The position numbers were made by a program, and so were the translations under genes. Below are positions 35,104 through 62,650 of a DNA stretch of 64,000 nt, piece after piece. The stretch is from Heterobilharzia americana (Eukaryota; Platyhelminthes; Trematoda; Strigeidida; Schistosomatidae): positions 145,243,787-145,307,786 of the forward strand of contig OX104127.1 of NCBI GenBank assembly GCA_944470555.2, in the 5' to 3' direction. How positions within the stretch are numbered: position 1 is the first letter of the stretch; each line of letters opens with the position of its first letter. The notes under the pieces were generated by a model, which made no database searches, was not told the origin of the DNA, and saw only the letters and a program-made list of their open reading frames with translations.

Positions 35104-35280
35104 TGTAAGCTTGGGCAGCTGTTTCGTCCTAGTGTGGGACTCCTCAGCAGTGCACATCCGCGACCCTGCCCAGCCAGGAATCAAACGCAGAACCTTCAGG
35201 ACCCAGGGCCAACACGTTACCACTAAGTCACTAGGTCGGAATCCAATGCTCTACATTTCCTACCTCTATCAGTTCGCGAT
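35104..35280 (-). repeat. Family B element, minus strand, hammerhead cleavage site mutated
   Basis: Read on the minus strand: tRNA-like head (35270-35165, containing the A-box relative TTAGTGGTAACG and TTTGATTCC as B-box), then CACTG-CTGAGGA-GTCC...GGAC-GAAA at about 35153-35115. The cleavage triplet is GCC rather than GTC, and stem I no longer pairs (CCAAGC), so cleavage is not expected. Confidence 0.75.
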
Positions 35281-35429
35281 ATACGGCGACCGTCACCGAA
35301 TGTCATCGTTGAATATTTGTCCTCAAGTTCACTAGGTTTACCCCACCGGTCACGACTTCTTATTCGGACTTTAGGAATCATCTCTCAAAGCTGGCCACCG
35401 ATGAGAGCACCAGATTAATTCAATTTTGG

Positions 35430-35560
35430 GGTTTGTGAGGAGTCCCATACTACGACGAAACAGCTGTCCAGTGCTCTCAGGTTTCCAGTGTTCCTCCATC
35501 CGATGTCAGTCCATGATGAATACCAACTTGAAATCAATAAATCACCACAAGCCCCCTAAT
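35430..35560 (+). repeat. Family B 3' half, plus strand
   Basis: Begins in the ribozyme (TGAGGAGTCC...ACGACGAAACAG at about 35434-35463) and continues through CTGTCCAGTGC, CAGGTTTCC and GATGTCAG to the tail TGATGAATACCAACTTGAAA. The first two core bases are lost (TGTGAGGA instead of CTGAGGA). Together with 35104-35280 it forms a head-to-head pair. Confidence 0.75.
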
Positions 35561-36476
35561 TGAATTAATTTCATTATAACTAAGCAAGGTAACGTTGTCG
35601 AGGTGAAAGAGTATGGTTTACTAAACGAAGTATACCTAGGAAAGATTAGTCCTCTCAATATAATGATTAGAACCCTATCTAATAAGTATGAAATTTCCTT
35701 CAAAGAAAGTCAGAAGCTCGAGTCTTCCCGAGGAGAGAAGAGATAAAGTAAGCGCTGATGCATAGATGGAGTTTGTCTAAGAAGGAATTCGCAGAGAGAA
35801 TGGTTACTCAAGACTTTTCTAAAGCCGAAGATCAACTTCAAGAACTTTTTTTCTTTATAGTTGAATTATTTCACCTATAAAAATTTGAAGTAATAATCGC
35901 GCAATTTATGACATTCATTATACAAAGGAGAATAGTGAATAACATAAAAGAACACATACAATTTTACCTGAATTAATATTGATAAAATCATGAAATTTAT
36001 ATGAAGATACAAAGAATGAAAGTAGATCACAAATGAACTATAGTAGAGATCGAAGCATACAGAAAGAATTAAATAACTAATCGTATTCGATAAGAAGCAA
36101 CATGACAAGACGATATGCACGCCTTGACTAGAATTATCATCATCAATAACGGTAAATAAACAAATCAAATCAAATGTAACAATTAAACACAAATGAAAAA
36201 GTTTTCTAATGTTGAAAAAAAAGCCAACAAACAAAGTGATATCATGTAATTTAGTAAACAACAATTGATCATATTGATGATAAGATAGAGGGGTAGGGGG
36301 AGGGCACAGGGAAAATGACTTCAAAAGAAAGAGAAAGATAGTAGAATACATCATTAACTGAGAATAATACAAGCGATATATAATAAAAAAAACAATGTAA
36401 GGGAAAAGAAATAATGAACGAAGAAAATTGAAGTTCATTGGACAATGAATAGACAAGTTTTAAAGCATGCAGTGTA

Positions 36477-36482
36477 TTTATT
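36477..36482 (-). terminator. Possible polyadenylation signal of the ANKRD13-family gene
   Basis: AATAAA on the minus strand 534 nt after the stop codon at 37016-37018. It is the clearest hexamer downstream of the stop in this AT-rich stretch, but others could be used. Confidence 0.3.
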
Positions 36483-37015
36483 ATTTAACAGCCTTAACAA
36501 CGACAACAAAATGCATATTTATGCGTTCAAGTAAAGATACAAAGAAGACTAAGCGAAACTAGAAGCAATACTGTTATTATCCTTATTATCGTTGTTAGGC
36601 ATTTTTTTTAAAGCAGAAACGCGTGCGCGTACACATATACTTACAGTAATTTGCATATATTACATACGCAGCTTGAAATTCATTTGAAAACTAACATGCA
36701 AAGCAGAAAAACATTAATGTAACAACCCCGTAAACATTTAGATAGATTAAAACAATATCGGCAATCTTTCTTTCCTTTTTTTGCTATAATAATTAAGGAT
36801 TAGGAAGTTGGATAAGCTTGAAATAAGAGCATGCAATAGCCTTTTTGTTGTCTACCTTTCACACGGGATGCATTATTATATCAAGTCAATAGGTGACACG
36901 ATTAAGCTATACCACTATTATTATTACTATTAGTCTAGAGAAGATATAAGTAGGTGAAGGGGGGGAGGGCGGGGGGAGAAAATAGTGCTCAAGTTTTGAA
37001 ATAGGATTTAATCAG

Positions 37016-54811
<17,796 letters not shown>

Positions 54812-54904
54812 CTATAGGGGGAGTAAAAAGCAAATGGAACAAATTACATCACGATGAACTAATAATGACAAGTATTATATAGACATTTAAAAGATCTTGA
54901 TCTG

Positions 54905-55012
54905 TTGTGTTTTATTCCTCTCACCTTCAGGTTTATCAAACTTAGTTTGATCGGAGAGAATCGACAGCATTTTATCGAAATATTTCTGATAATTCATTAG
55001 AACAACAATGGG
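54905..55012 (-). repeat. Inverted fragment of PLE copy C
   Basis: The minus-strand sequence closely matches plus-strand 55778-55880: TTGTTCT(A/G)ATGA, AATAAAATGCTGTCGATTCT-like and GGTGAGAGGAATAAAAC blocks are shared in order. It is therefore an inverted duplicate of an internal part of PLE copy C, about 0.8 kb from the sense copy. Confidence 0.8.
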
Positions 55013-55019
55013 AATTATG

Positions 55020-56621
55020 AATGTATTGAAAAAATGCAAGGATCCAATAACGATGAAGGAACTCAATGGGTTTCTACGTCACTCCGTCAAACTTGCTTCG
55101 GTGAAATATGAGGTTAACCTTCTATGAAAATTGCATTACTCGTAATTAGTATCTAAAATGTCTCTGGCCGGTGCTCAGCTGAAACTGTACTCACCCAAAT
55201 TCGAAGACACTGAAGCTCATGCTTTAAACCGCGCTGATGCTCTTATCTTTCATATTGTCGAGTTGGAAAGAAATGTATCTTTGAGAAGCCATCACCTTCA
55301 TGACTTATCGACAGATGAACGCAGACAATTTGAGGATTATATCTCCATTGTCTCAGAAAAGTAGTCTCAATCTATCAGGTTGAAACAGCTTGACAGCCTG
55401 AAACCAAGTGGTTATAGAAAGAAAGTTCCCCAACAATCCTGACAAATATGTATTTAATTATTCTTCGGTATTTCTCTCGAAAATTCAGTTACGAACCTTA
55501 TCATTGAGTACAAAGTTCTGCGGCAGCACTTCGAAGGCTAACAGACTCTACAATTAGGTGCAATTTGAACACCCAACTACTTAGACTTTCGGTCTTGTTA
55601 CGGCACCATTATAGGATTTCCAACATTTCAAATCGACTGCACTTGACTGCTGTCACCAGTTCACTGATTCAAAATCTAGTCTGAACCATCTGCTGACGAA
55701 GAATCATATAACACAACTCTAGTGGCTCATTGATAATGATAATGACATCATCTTAAGTTGTCCTAATAAAGGAGATGTTGTTCTGATGAGTCATCAGGAA
55801 TACGTCAATAAAATGCTGTCGATTCTCTCCAATCAAACAAAGTTTAATAAACTTGAAGGTGAGAGGAATAAAACATAATAGATCGACATCCAACTCACAA
55901 GTATACTGAAGAAAATGAAGGATAATGTGTTGATTTCCTCTAATTTGTATGAACGCATCCACCCCGTTCGTTCATTAATTCCACGTCTCTATGGATTGCC
56001 GAAAATATAAAAAGCAGGATTACCTCTTCGCCCGTTTTAGGATATGTTAGGTTCTCCTTATCATTGTACAGCCCAATGGTTAGCTGAAATAATGGAACCA
56101 GTCAGAAGACAAGCGTCACATGGTTCTATTCGTGATACATTTGAGCTTACTGATAGTAGTAAAGATCTTGACACCACTGGTAAACTTACGTTTTCCGTAG
56201 ATGTTGCCTTATTGTTCATCAGTGTACCACTCACTGAAACTGTATGTTACATATGTCACATATGTGATTTCATCGATTCACACAATACAGAAGTAGGAAT
56301 TCCAACAAACTACTTGAGAGACCTATTGATGAGATGTATTTTAAATGTCAAATTCGGCTTTGATGATGAGATATACCCGTAAAATGATGGGATTGCGATG
56401 GTATCCGCACTGGGACCCCTAGTGGCAGATCAGTTAATGCCAAAATTAGAAAATTCTAGTCTTAGGCAAACTACTAATCATTTTGAGATCCACAAATGAT
56501 ATATAGATGATATATTCGTTATTTGGGACTCAAATATCAATCCTGATGACATTCTACGCGAGTTCAATAACTGTCACTCAGCATTATAATTCCCTGCAGG
56601 GAGAGAATTGGAATCCGCTAT
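55020..56621 (+). mobile_element. Penelope-like element, copy C, upstream region and RT
   Basis: Plus strand: upstream region with ELNGFLRHSVKLASV and the 68-codon frame 55158-55364 (HIVELERNVSLRSHHLHDLS); then NGDTVVLxxxxYxxKM-like residues at about 55760; IPRLYGLPK near 55977 (the PLE RT hallmark RLYGLPKxHK); FLDMLGSPYHCTAQWLAEIM and FSVDVALLFISVPLTET in the ORF 56044-56382; GIAMVSALGPLVADQLMPKL near 56390; and YIDDIFVIWDSN near 56505 with the catalytic YIDD. Broken by stops, and truncated near 56621 where RTE copy 6 begins. Confidence 0.82.
56044..56382 (+). pseudogene. RT fingers/palm segment of PLE copy C
   Basis: 112 codons open. MLGSPYHCTAQWLAEIMEPV corresponds to the MxGSPxHxLAKWLxxxLxPV box of PLE reverse transcriptases. 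FSVDVALLFISVPLTETV is palm motif A with the first catalytic Asp (SFDVxSLFTNVPLxET). IPTNYLRDLLMRCILNVKFG is the following helix. A stop directly follows at 56380, before the catalytic YIDD box. Confidence 0.75.
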
Positions 56622-57162
56622 TCTATACCTTGTATAGAATGGCAGTCAACTCTCTATCTCAACTTCATCGACTTTGAAAAGGCTTTTGATAGCGTCGACC
56701 GACAAGTAATTTGGTAGTTGCTTCAACACTACGGAATACTACAAACATTTATCAATCTCATTGAACAACTATATGAAGACGCCACATACCAAGTAATTCA
56801 CAATGGGAAGCTCAGTGATGCCTTTGCAGTGAAGTGAAGACAGGGGTAAAACAAGACTGCCTACTATCACCCATGATATTCCTGATTGTAGTGGACTGGA
56901 TCATGCAACAAACTGTGAGGAGCGAGAACACGGGGATACGCTGGACCGCGGAAAAGAACCTAGAAGACTTGGATTTCGCCGATGACTTGTGTCTAATGTT
57001 GCACAAACTGGAAGATCTGCAGGAGAAAACTAACAAGTTGACAGAAGAGGCAGGGCAGCGAAAACGGGACTTCAAGTGAATGTAGAGAAGACAGAGGTGA
57101 TGAAGATACCCAACCGACAACAAGCTCCAATCACCATGAACGGGAGAAACTTAAAGGAAATT
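56622..57162 (+). mobile_element. RTE-type element copy 6, fragment inside PLE copy C
   Basis: Contains the palm segment YLNFIDFEKAFDSVDRQVI (shifted relative to frame), GSSVMPLQ region with the 5-nt insertion at about 56825 shared with copy 3, the frame 56834-57079 with [20 protein letters not shown], and ends abruptly in AACTTAAAGGAA. Neither the family 5' end nor its 3' tail is present, so it is truncated on both sides. Confidence 0.8.
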
Positions 57163-57350
57163 CTATCTTTGAACATTTAATCGATTCCAACCATTCAACC
57201 AGCCCAAACAATGATTTTAGGTTTGTCTATGGGATTCGCTCAAATATCTCACGTTTCCTCCGTCTTCAACTTCTAAAAACAGCTTCTAAGAACAGAAGCG
57301 TAACCTTCGTGCGCAAAAGAAGAATGTACCGTTTTTATCTCTAGCTTGGC
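57163..57350 (+). pseudogene. C-terminal segment of a Penelope-like GIY-YIG protein
   Basis: The plus strand reads IFEHLIDSNHSTSPNNDFRF, then VYGIRSNISRFLRLQLLKTA and SVTFVRKRR, open to about 57342. It matches the end of PLE proteins (EHLIxxNHxxDxxNAFxxVYxIRxNxPRxLRxRLLxxAEA). Between this and the RT part at 56621, some 200 residues of PLE protein are replaced by the RTE fragment. Confidence 0.65.
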
Positions 57351-57800
57351 TTTAACTTATTTTGCTTTTAGTTTGTTTCGTTTGTTTCTCACTTTGTTAG
57401 ATTAATCTTCGCACTCTTTTATCGTTATCATTAGCATTATTTTTGTATTCAATAGTTTCTGGTATAACTTCATTTAATCTTCCCAATAATTCAAACTTTT
57501 AACAAAACATTTTCATTTTACCAGTCTAACTTGTTTCATTCATATTACCTAATCTTTTGATTGTTTATTAACTCTATCACATTTCCACCCCTCTGTAATC
57601 TATATGCACCTTATAAACGGTTTAAAAATCTTACGTAACTCTTTTTGTTACCATTCAACTTTAACATCCATCAACCAGTAACATGATTATGATAACCACC
57701 ATTATTGTTATTTCAACCTCCTATTATTTAAGAGATATTAAAAAATCTGAATACATTTGCATTATATCGCATTTTTGTCCCACTTTTTAAACGAAAAGAC
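57351..57800. other. Intergenic stretch, no gene seen
   Basis: Strongly AT-rich with T-runs. No coding or repeat family was recognised. Confidence 0.45.
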
Positions 57801-57801
57801 T

Positions 57802-58190
57802 AATAGAGGTCGAACAATTCGATCCAACAAAACAACGGAGAATAACAAGTATGTCAATGAATAGTAATAACTACTACCCGTTGTACAAGAGGTGGCTATC
57901 GTTCCTTTACGGCATAGTGGATAACGCCTTAGCATTTGAAGCGATGGGTACGAGGTTCGAGTCTCAGTGGGGACAACACTGTTGGGGTGCAGGTACATCC
58001 AGTTAACCAGTGAGTCCCGAATAGGACGAAACGTGCGTCTTGGATTCTTCTGCTAGCCACAACCAACCAATTTATCATAATTAACATTCAGGCAACGTCG
58101 AGGCATCCGCATAGGAGCCCATATGACAATAGAGGTCGAACAATTCGACCCAACAAAACAACGGAGAATAACAAGTATGTCAATAAATAC
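57802..58190 (+). repeat. Family A element flanked by 57-bp direct repeats
   Basis: Order on the plus strand: leader repeat 57802-57858, tRNA-like head (about 57890-57975; GGCATAGTGGATAACGCC A-box region and GGTTCGAGTCTC B box), spacer, decayed hammerhead (about 58003-58052; GAGTCCCGAATAGGACGAAAC kept, CTGATGA destroyed), tail (CTAGCCACAACC), second leader 58087-58190 whose part 58128-58184 repeats the first. The two 57-bp repeats differ at one base. The repeat distance is 326 bp. Confidence 0.85.
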
Positions 58191-58199
58191 TAAGAAGAC

Positions 58200-60520
58200 T
58201 AATTCATGTAAAAAAAGCGATTATATCATGAAGCTGCATGTTGGGACCACTTAAATGTAAGGATGGTTTTCTCTCCATTGAATTTCAAAGTTATACAGAA
58301 TCTAAAAACAGTAACTCTTATCAATTTGACGGTCAAAGTCTAATAGTCAACAAGAAACACGCCAAAATACTGTGGTTGCATATTCTTTGTCATATATTAC
58401 ACCAAATCTACATCAAACATGTTTAATGTTCTCATTCGGTTGTGATGAAACAGCTTTGGTGTAAATGTATAGTTTTTGGTGTTTTTCAATTAAAAATTTA
58501 GACTTTTGATTATTCAATCAATAAAAGTTTTCATGTTTTAGAGTTGCTGAAGATGTAAAATAAAGTTATTGAAAAGTTTAGATCTACACTAGAAAGATTT
58601 CATGGACTTTATTTCTAGCCGTCGAATTAGACCCATTAACTGTTTTGTGGACTCAGATAGTTGTCAAAGGCTTCAGAGCTAGGAGAAATTGAAGATGATG
58701 TAGTATCGTTAGTTGTAAGACGTGAAGGAAGATTAGAAGGCAATAATGGGAGAGGTGGATAGCAATCTGAGGAAACTTGAGTGCCGACAGAGTTGTAAGT
58801 GCTGTTGATACTTCCCGGCTGCCCACATTGTGGAAGGCTGTTTCTTCTTAAGGTACCAGAGAGAGATTTGTGTGACTGCAGAGCCCATCGGACATCTGCT
58901 TGAGGCCTGTCACACTCAGCCTTTTGTGTATGATTATTTTGAACTTTCGTTGTTTTGGGGCAGGATGGTCCAAAAGAAACGACAAATGAACCAACACCAC
59001 CGGCCTGGCAGACCGTGGGGTATGGTGGAGTGTGTTATTTTTGGGGACGACCTTTTCTAACCACCCCCGCTTCTTTTGAGAAGACAGCATGGCACTGCTC
59101 GTCATTCAAGCGAAACACCTTAACCTTACTGCTGTCACACCCCATCCAGCTAGCAGCAGTATGGTTTCGCCCTCAGACCCCATCATAGTGTAGTAATTTA
59201 CACCAAAAAGGTAACTGCTTTTCGTCTAACCACTATCCAACAGACCTTTCTGGTATGGTAGGACCTCGAGGGAACAAGTGTTCCACTAGCATAGCTCATT
59301 GGGTCATTGTGATATGCAAGCCCAACCACCACGTCAAGGTAGCAGCTATCGGTCTTGTCTTGTCAAGGTTGTCACAATTACTGAGACTACTTTAAAAAGA
59401 CAGGGATGAATCGAACTGCATGATCATCAGGTTCAATCCTTAGAGTATGAGACTAATAGTTTAGAATGTTCCAAAGGTCTAGTTTAAATTTCGAACTCAA
59501 TTATTATTTTTATACATAAAGAGTAAACAGATTGTGCATTTTCCTCTTAGAGCTTTATGTAAAGTGTGAGAAAGGTGTAGGAGATGCGGAAGAATTAATA
59601 AATGTAGGTTAAAAGTGTTGAATCTTTCGATGATAACCAGTGGCTACACCTCCGTCATTATGATCAATTTCAAAAATTTGCATCTGTCGATATGAAACAT
59701 CTTGAAGACAGGATACAAAATTCAGATAGATAGAAGTTATATAGCTTGGTGTTATATTACCACATAGAGCGTTTTACATTTAGTTGATGTGCGCACCTTA
59801 ACACAATCAGTTAGTAATGATAATACTCCAGAAGACTTGTGAGTTACAGCGCACTACTTCATAAACCATGCCTTCTAACTCAATAAATTTATCATTTTTC
59901 TGCTCATCGATGTTTCGTCTATGTGATAGAAAATATTATCTATAGTGATTAAAAGTAGGATATATGATACATAAGAGAGAGTAGTGGATGGAATACAATA
60001 GATAACACGAAAGGCTTTTGTTATATTAAAGAATGATGATGAAATATGTAATAAGTGATACGTATTATGCACAGTCTACATAGATAATGTTTACGAATTC
60101 GATGATGAAATTGATGATTTCTAAAGTGCAAGATAACTAGTTACATAGTCAAATCTATGAATTTACATAGAGAAGGAGAAATCAATACACTTGGATTTAT
60201 TTTTTAAACTCTATGGTAATGCTTGAGGCATTCATTACACAAAGGAAAGTATTAATCAATTATATGAAAATCCCCTTCATGGTAATAAGACTTCTAGTCT
60301 CTGATAATTTTGTTACCAAGATGAAGTAAATGATAATATCGTTTATTTTAGGTAAATATTAGATTGAATACGATCGAAAACAATCTTTTAGTTAGTCCAC
60401 TACCAACATGTGGTATACAATACAGAGAATTTTATACACGCAAATGAAGATAACCACGGCAAAACAATGATACACCTACACTGCCTAAAACACAACTATT
60501 GGAACCAATGTTGTTGCTTG
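58200..60520. other. Intergenic stretch, no gene recognised
   Basis: 58200-58580 and 59480-60520 are AT-rich and empty. 58600-59420 is GC-richer and looks like a dispersed repeat or decayed element, with overlapping chance frames on both strands (58830-59060, 58848-59105, 58955-59188). It has no tRNA-like head, ribozyme core or reverse transcriptase motif. Confidence 0.4.
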
Positions 60521-60524
60521 TATT

Positions 60525-60890
60525 ATCCTATCGTTGAGTGAACCGAATTAATTGGTCTCCATTGGCATATGGGCTCTTGAGCTGATGCCTCGATATCGCC
60601 TATATTTCAGTTACAAAGTAATGATGGATTGTGGCTGGAAGTGGAATCCACGACGTACGTTTCGAACCAGTTATCAAGAGGTACCTGCCTCCAAGTGAGT
60701 AATATTGTTCTCACTAGGTCTCAAACTCATAACCGATCACTTCAAACGCTTGGGCATTATCCACTACACCACAGAATTTCGATTGTCACTTCTTGTGTGA
60801 TGGGTATGGTTTTAATGTTGTTGCCTGTATTATTATCCCATCGTTGATTGGACCGAATCGATCAGTCTCTGTTAGCATATGCATTCAGTC
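60525..60890 (-). repeat. Family A element, minus strand, leader-tRNA-ribozyme-leader, ribozyme decayed
   Basis: On the minus strand: leader (about 60890-60815), tRNA-like head (about 60780-60695), ribozyme position (about 60690-60645; stem I GGTACCTCTTG and GAAACGTACGTC remain but stem II is gone), tail, second leader (about 60605-60525). This is the same unit order as at 57802-58190. Confidence 0.75.
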
Positions 60891-61135
60891 TAATCAACGA
60901 CGGTATAATACAAGTAATTATACTAAAACTATACCCGTCGCACAAGAAGGGGCTATCGTGGCTCAGTGGTGTAGTGGATAACGCTCTGGCGTTTGAAGCG
61001 ATCGCTCTCGAGTCCTGATGGGAACAACACGGCTCACTGCGAGGCAGGTACATCCAGCTGATGAGTCCCAAATAGGACGAAATGTGCATCCTGGATTCCA
61101 CTACTAGCCACTATCCATCGTTGACTATTGAAATC
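60890..61135 (+). repeat. Family A element, plus strand, intact hammerhead
   Basis: Leader end (AATCAACGACGG), CCCGTCGCACAAGAAGG, tRNA-like head 60957-61020 (A box TGGCTCAGTGG; B-box relative CTCTCGAGTCC), GAGGCAGGTAC, hammerhead 61052-61096, tail CCACTACTAGCCACTATCCATCG. It is fused head-to-head with the minus copy at 60525-60890. Confidence 0.85.
61052..61096 (+). ncRNA. Hammerhead ribozyme, Sm-alpha type, intact
   Basis: Stem I ATCCAG (61052-61057) pairs with CTGGAT (61091-61096) perfectly. Core CTGATGA (61058-61064). Stem II GTCC (61065-61068) with loop CAAATA and GGAC (61075-61078). Core GAAA (61079-61082). Short stem III around TGTGCA; cleavage triplet ATC ending at 61090. This is the textbook schistosome Sm-alpha hammerhead. 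Confidence 0.9.
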
Positions 61136-61489
61136 GCAAATAATTTTTTGATACTTCAATTTTGAGGTTTGCGTGGATTTATTTTATTAATTTTAAGTTG
61201 ATATTCATCATAGACTGACATCAATTGTCGATTATATCTTTTAGGATCATAGTCTTAAAGAATAAATGAGAAGTTGAGTAGTATCTGGATTCAAATTACC
61301 ACTACTACCATCATCCTGTATGTTTCTAACCTTATATCATAGCCAAATGATATGATGAGTAACTGCCAGTCGACTTTTGATATTTCAGTTAAGTTACTCA
61401 GAGGAGATATGAATGTACACACCTTTCACCATAGCTTTTCGTCCCAATTTGCTGAGGTTCTAGCTATAGAGGAGAAAATGATTCAGTAA

Positions 61490-61726
61490 TTTTGAGGGAG
61501 TTGTGCAGATTTGAAAATATTTCAAATTGTTATTCATGGTAGACTGACATCAGCTGGAGAAACAAAGGAAACCTGGGAGCACTGGACAGCCATTTCGTCC
61601 TAGTATGGGACTCCTCAGCAGTGCACACTAAGTGCTCCCAGGTTTCCTTTGTTCCTCCAACTGATGTCAGTCTACAATGAATAACAACTTGAAATATTTC
61701 CAAATCTCCACAACTCCCTCAAAATT
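61490..61726. repeat. Palindrome of two head-to-head family B 3' halves
   Basis: Left arm 61490-61583 and right arm 61631-61726 are inverted repeats with few mismatches (for example GATGTCAGTCTAC and its complement, CCCAGGTTTCCTTTG and its complement). The 47-bp centre holds the ribozyme core of the minus-strand copy. As single-stranded DNA or RNA it would form a hairpin with arms of about 95 bp. Confidence 0.9.
61579..61624 (-). ncRNA. Hammerhead ribozyme, family B type, core intact, in the palindrome centre
   Basis: Minus strand: stem I GCACTG (61624-61619), core CTGAGGA, stem II GTCC...GGAC around CATACTA, GAAA, short stem III around TGGCTG, cleavage triplet GTC, stem I partner CAGTGC (61584-61579). 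The stem III region is one base off the perfect CAGCTG of other copies. In RNA, the surrounding 95-bp hairpin could compete with folding of the ribozyme. Confidence 0.8.
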
Positions 61727-61809
61727 CAATTGAACTGGTGCTCATTGGTGACTAGCTTCGAAAAGTATTCCCGAAATTCCAATGAGAAGTCGTGACCGGA
61801 GGAGTGAAG

Positions 61810-62105
61810 CTTGATGGTCGTGAGGACAGTTACTCAACGACGACATTGGGTGGCGGTTACGCTATATCGTGAGCTAACAAAAGTTGGAAGTATGGAGCAT
61901 TGGATTCTGACCCAGTGGCTCAATGGCAACGCGCTGGCCGCGGAACCTCATGGTCGCATGTTCGATCCCTGGCGGGGTCGTGGGCGCGCACTGCTGAGGA
62001 GTCCCATACTAGGACGAAACAGCTGTCCAATGCTTTCAGGTTTCCTTTGTTCCTCCAACTGATGTCAGTCTACGATGAATTGCAACTTGAAAGATTCAGT
62101 GATTG
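61810..62105 (+). repeat. Family B element with extended 5' part, plus strand
   Basis: 5' region GTTACTCAACGACG and GCTATATCGTGAGCTAAC, tRNA-like head about 61910-61980 (A box TGGCTCAATGG; B box TGTTCGATCCC), hammerhead 61988-62033, then CAGGTTTCCTTTGTTCCTCC, GATGTCAGTC and tail CGATGAATTGCAACTTGAAA. Complete unit, about 290 bp. Confidence 0.85.
61988..62033 (+). ncRNA. Hammerhead ribozyme, family B type, core intact
   Basis: Stem I GCACTG (61988-61993), core CTGAGGA (61994-62000), stem II GTCC (62001-62004), loop CATACTA, GGAC (62012-62015), GAAA (62016-62019), stem III region CAGCTG, cleavage triplet GTC ending 62027, stem I partner CAATGC (62028-62033), which has one A-C mismatch. Confidence 0.82.
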
Positions 62106-62226
62106 GTGAACAGTTACCAAGACTAAAGATTCTACCTTTTTAATGTGTCATTCTGCCAGAAATCCCCCGGCTATTTGTCTTAAACTAGGAATTTTTACCT
62201 ACAATTACCATCCTTACATCTTAAAC

Positions 62227-62263
<37 letters not shown>
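62227..62263. repeat. (TAA)n microsatellite
   Basis: About 37 bp of TAA/ATA repeats. Confidence 0.9.
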
Positions 62264-62264
<1 letters not shown>

Positions 62265-62370
62265 CAATCTGTCTTATTAACTGATCAATTCCCAGTGTGA
62301 TATTTTTATTTCTTCTAATAAGAAATAGATATTGTCTTGTATAACATTCAGTTGTTGAAATCATGTCATT

Positions 62371-62508
62371 GGGTGATGAAGGTGAAATGAAAATTTGGGT
62401 AGCGGCAATATTCTAGCCCGCGGTCATAACGTTTCCGGCCTGGCGTTATACCAACTAAGCTACGATACCCAACTGCTGACCAGATTTTTATTTCACTTCA
62501 ATCACCAG
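62371..62508 (-). repeat. Foldback element with tRNA-like centre, copy 1
   Basis: Left arm 62371-62397 (GGTGATGAAGGTGAAATG...) is the imperfect inverse of right arm 62478-62508. The centre, on the minus strand (62470-62397), is tRNA-like: GGGTATC and CTACCC at the ends pair as an acceptor, the A box TAGCTTAGTTGG matches consensus, and a degraded B box GGCTAGAATA follows. No hammerhead. Confidence 0.65.
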
Positions 62509-62650
62509 GGGTTTTTGCCCAGCTACCATGTTAATTCGTAACGTATTATTGTCGTTTGATTGTACTTACACCGGCTGTTCAGTGAAGAGTACTCATTCCA
62601 ATCGAAATCTACTTGAATTAGAGACGAAGAGCATCATCATATTGATTATC

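Larger units (their letters stand above)
34607..35865 (+). pseudogene. Decayed coding sequence of unknown family, split by a family B repeat pair
   Basis: The frame 34607-34828 (TEDLQYSENLENLTFLYTKH and related residues), then a segment near 34905-35080 (LVTCRDKFASCFMDENLRLL), and, after the repeat pair at 35104-35555, a further frame at 35562-35745 (VVEVKEYGLLNEVYLGKISP) all look like real protein in composition. They lie in order on one strand. This may be a PLE upstream region or a processed pseudogene. No family was recognised, so no function is given. Confidence 0.4.

Noticed and set aside
35875..36456. 193-codon minus-strand frame rich in Phe, Leu, Ile and Tyr, looking like a membrane protein
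   Set aside because: The plus strand here is very A-rich, so the reverse frame is automatically hydrophobic. No conserved motif, no splice or promoter context, and it lies just beyond the likely 3' UTR of the ANKRD13-family gene.
54908..55364. Upstream ankyrin-repeat exon of the ANKRD13-family gene
   Set aside because: The sequence here belongs to PLE copy C (one part inverted). No ankyrin consensus was found anywhere to the right on the minus strand.
58830..59188. Cluster of three overlapping frames on both strands, considered as an exon
   Set aside because: No splice sites that fit, no recognisable domain, and the frames overlap antisense. Treated as repeat-like DNA.
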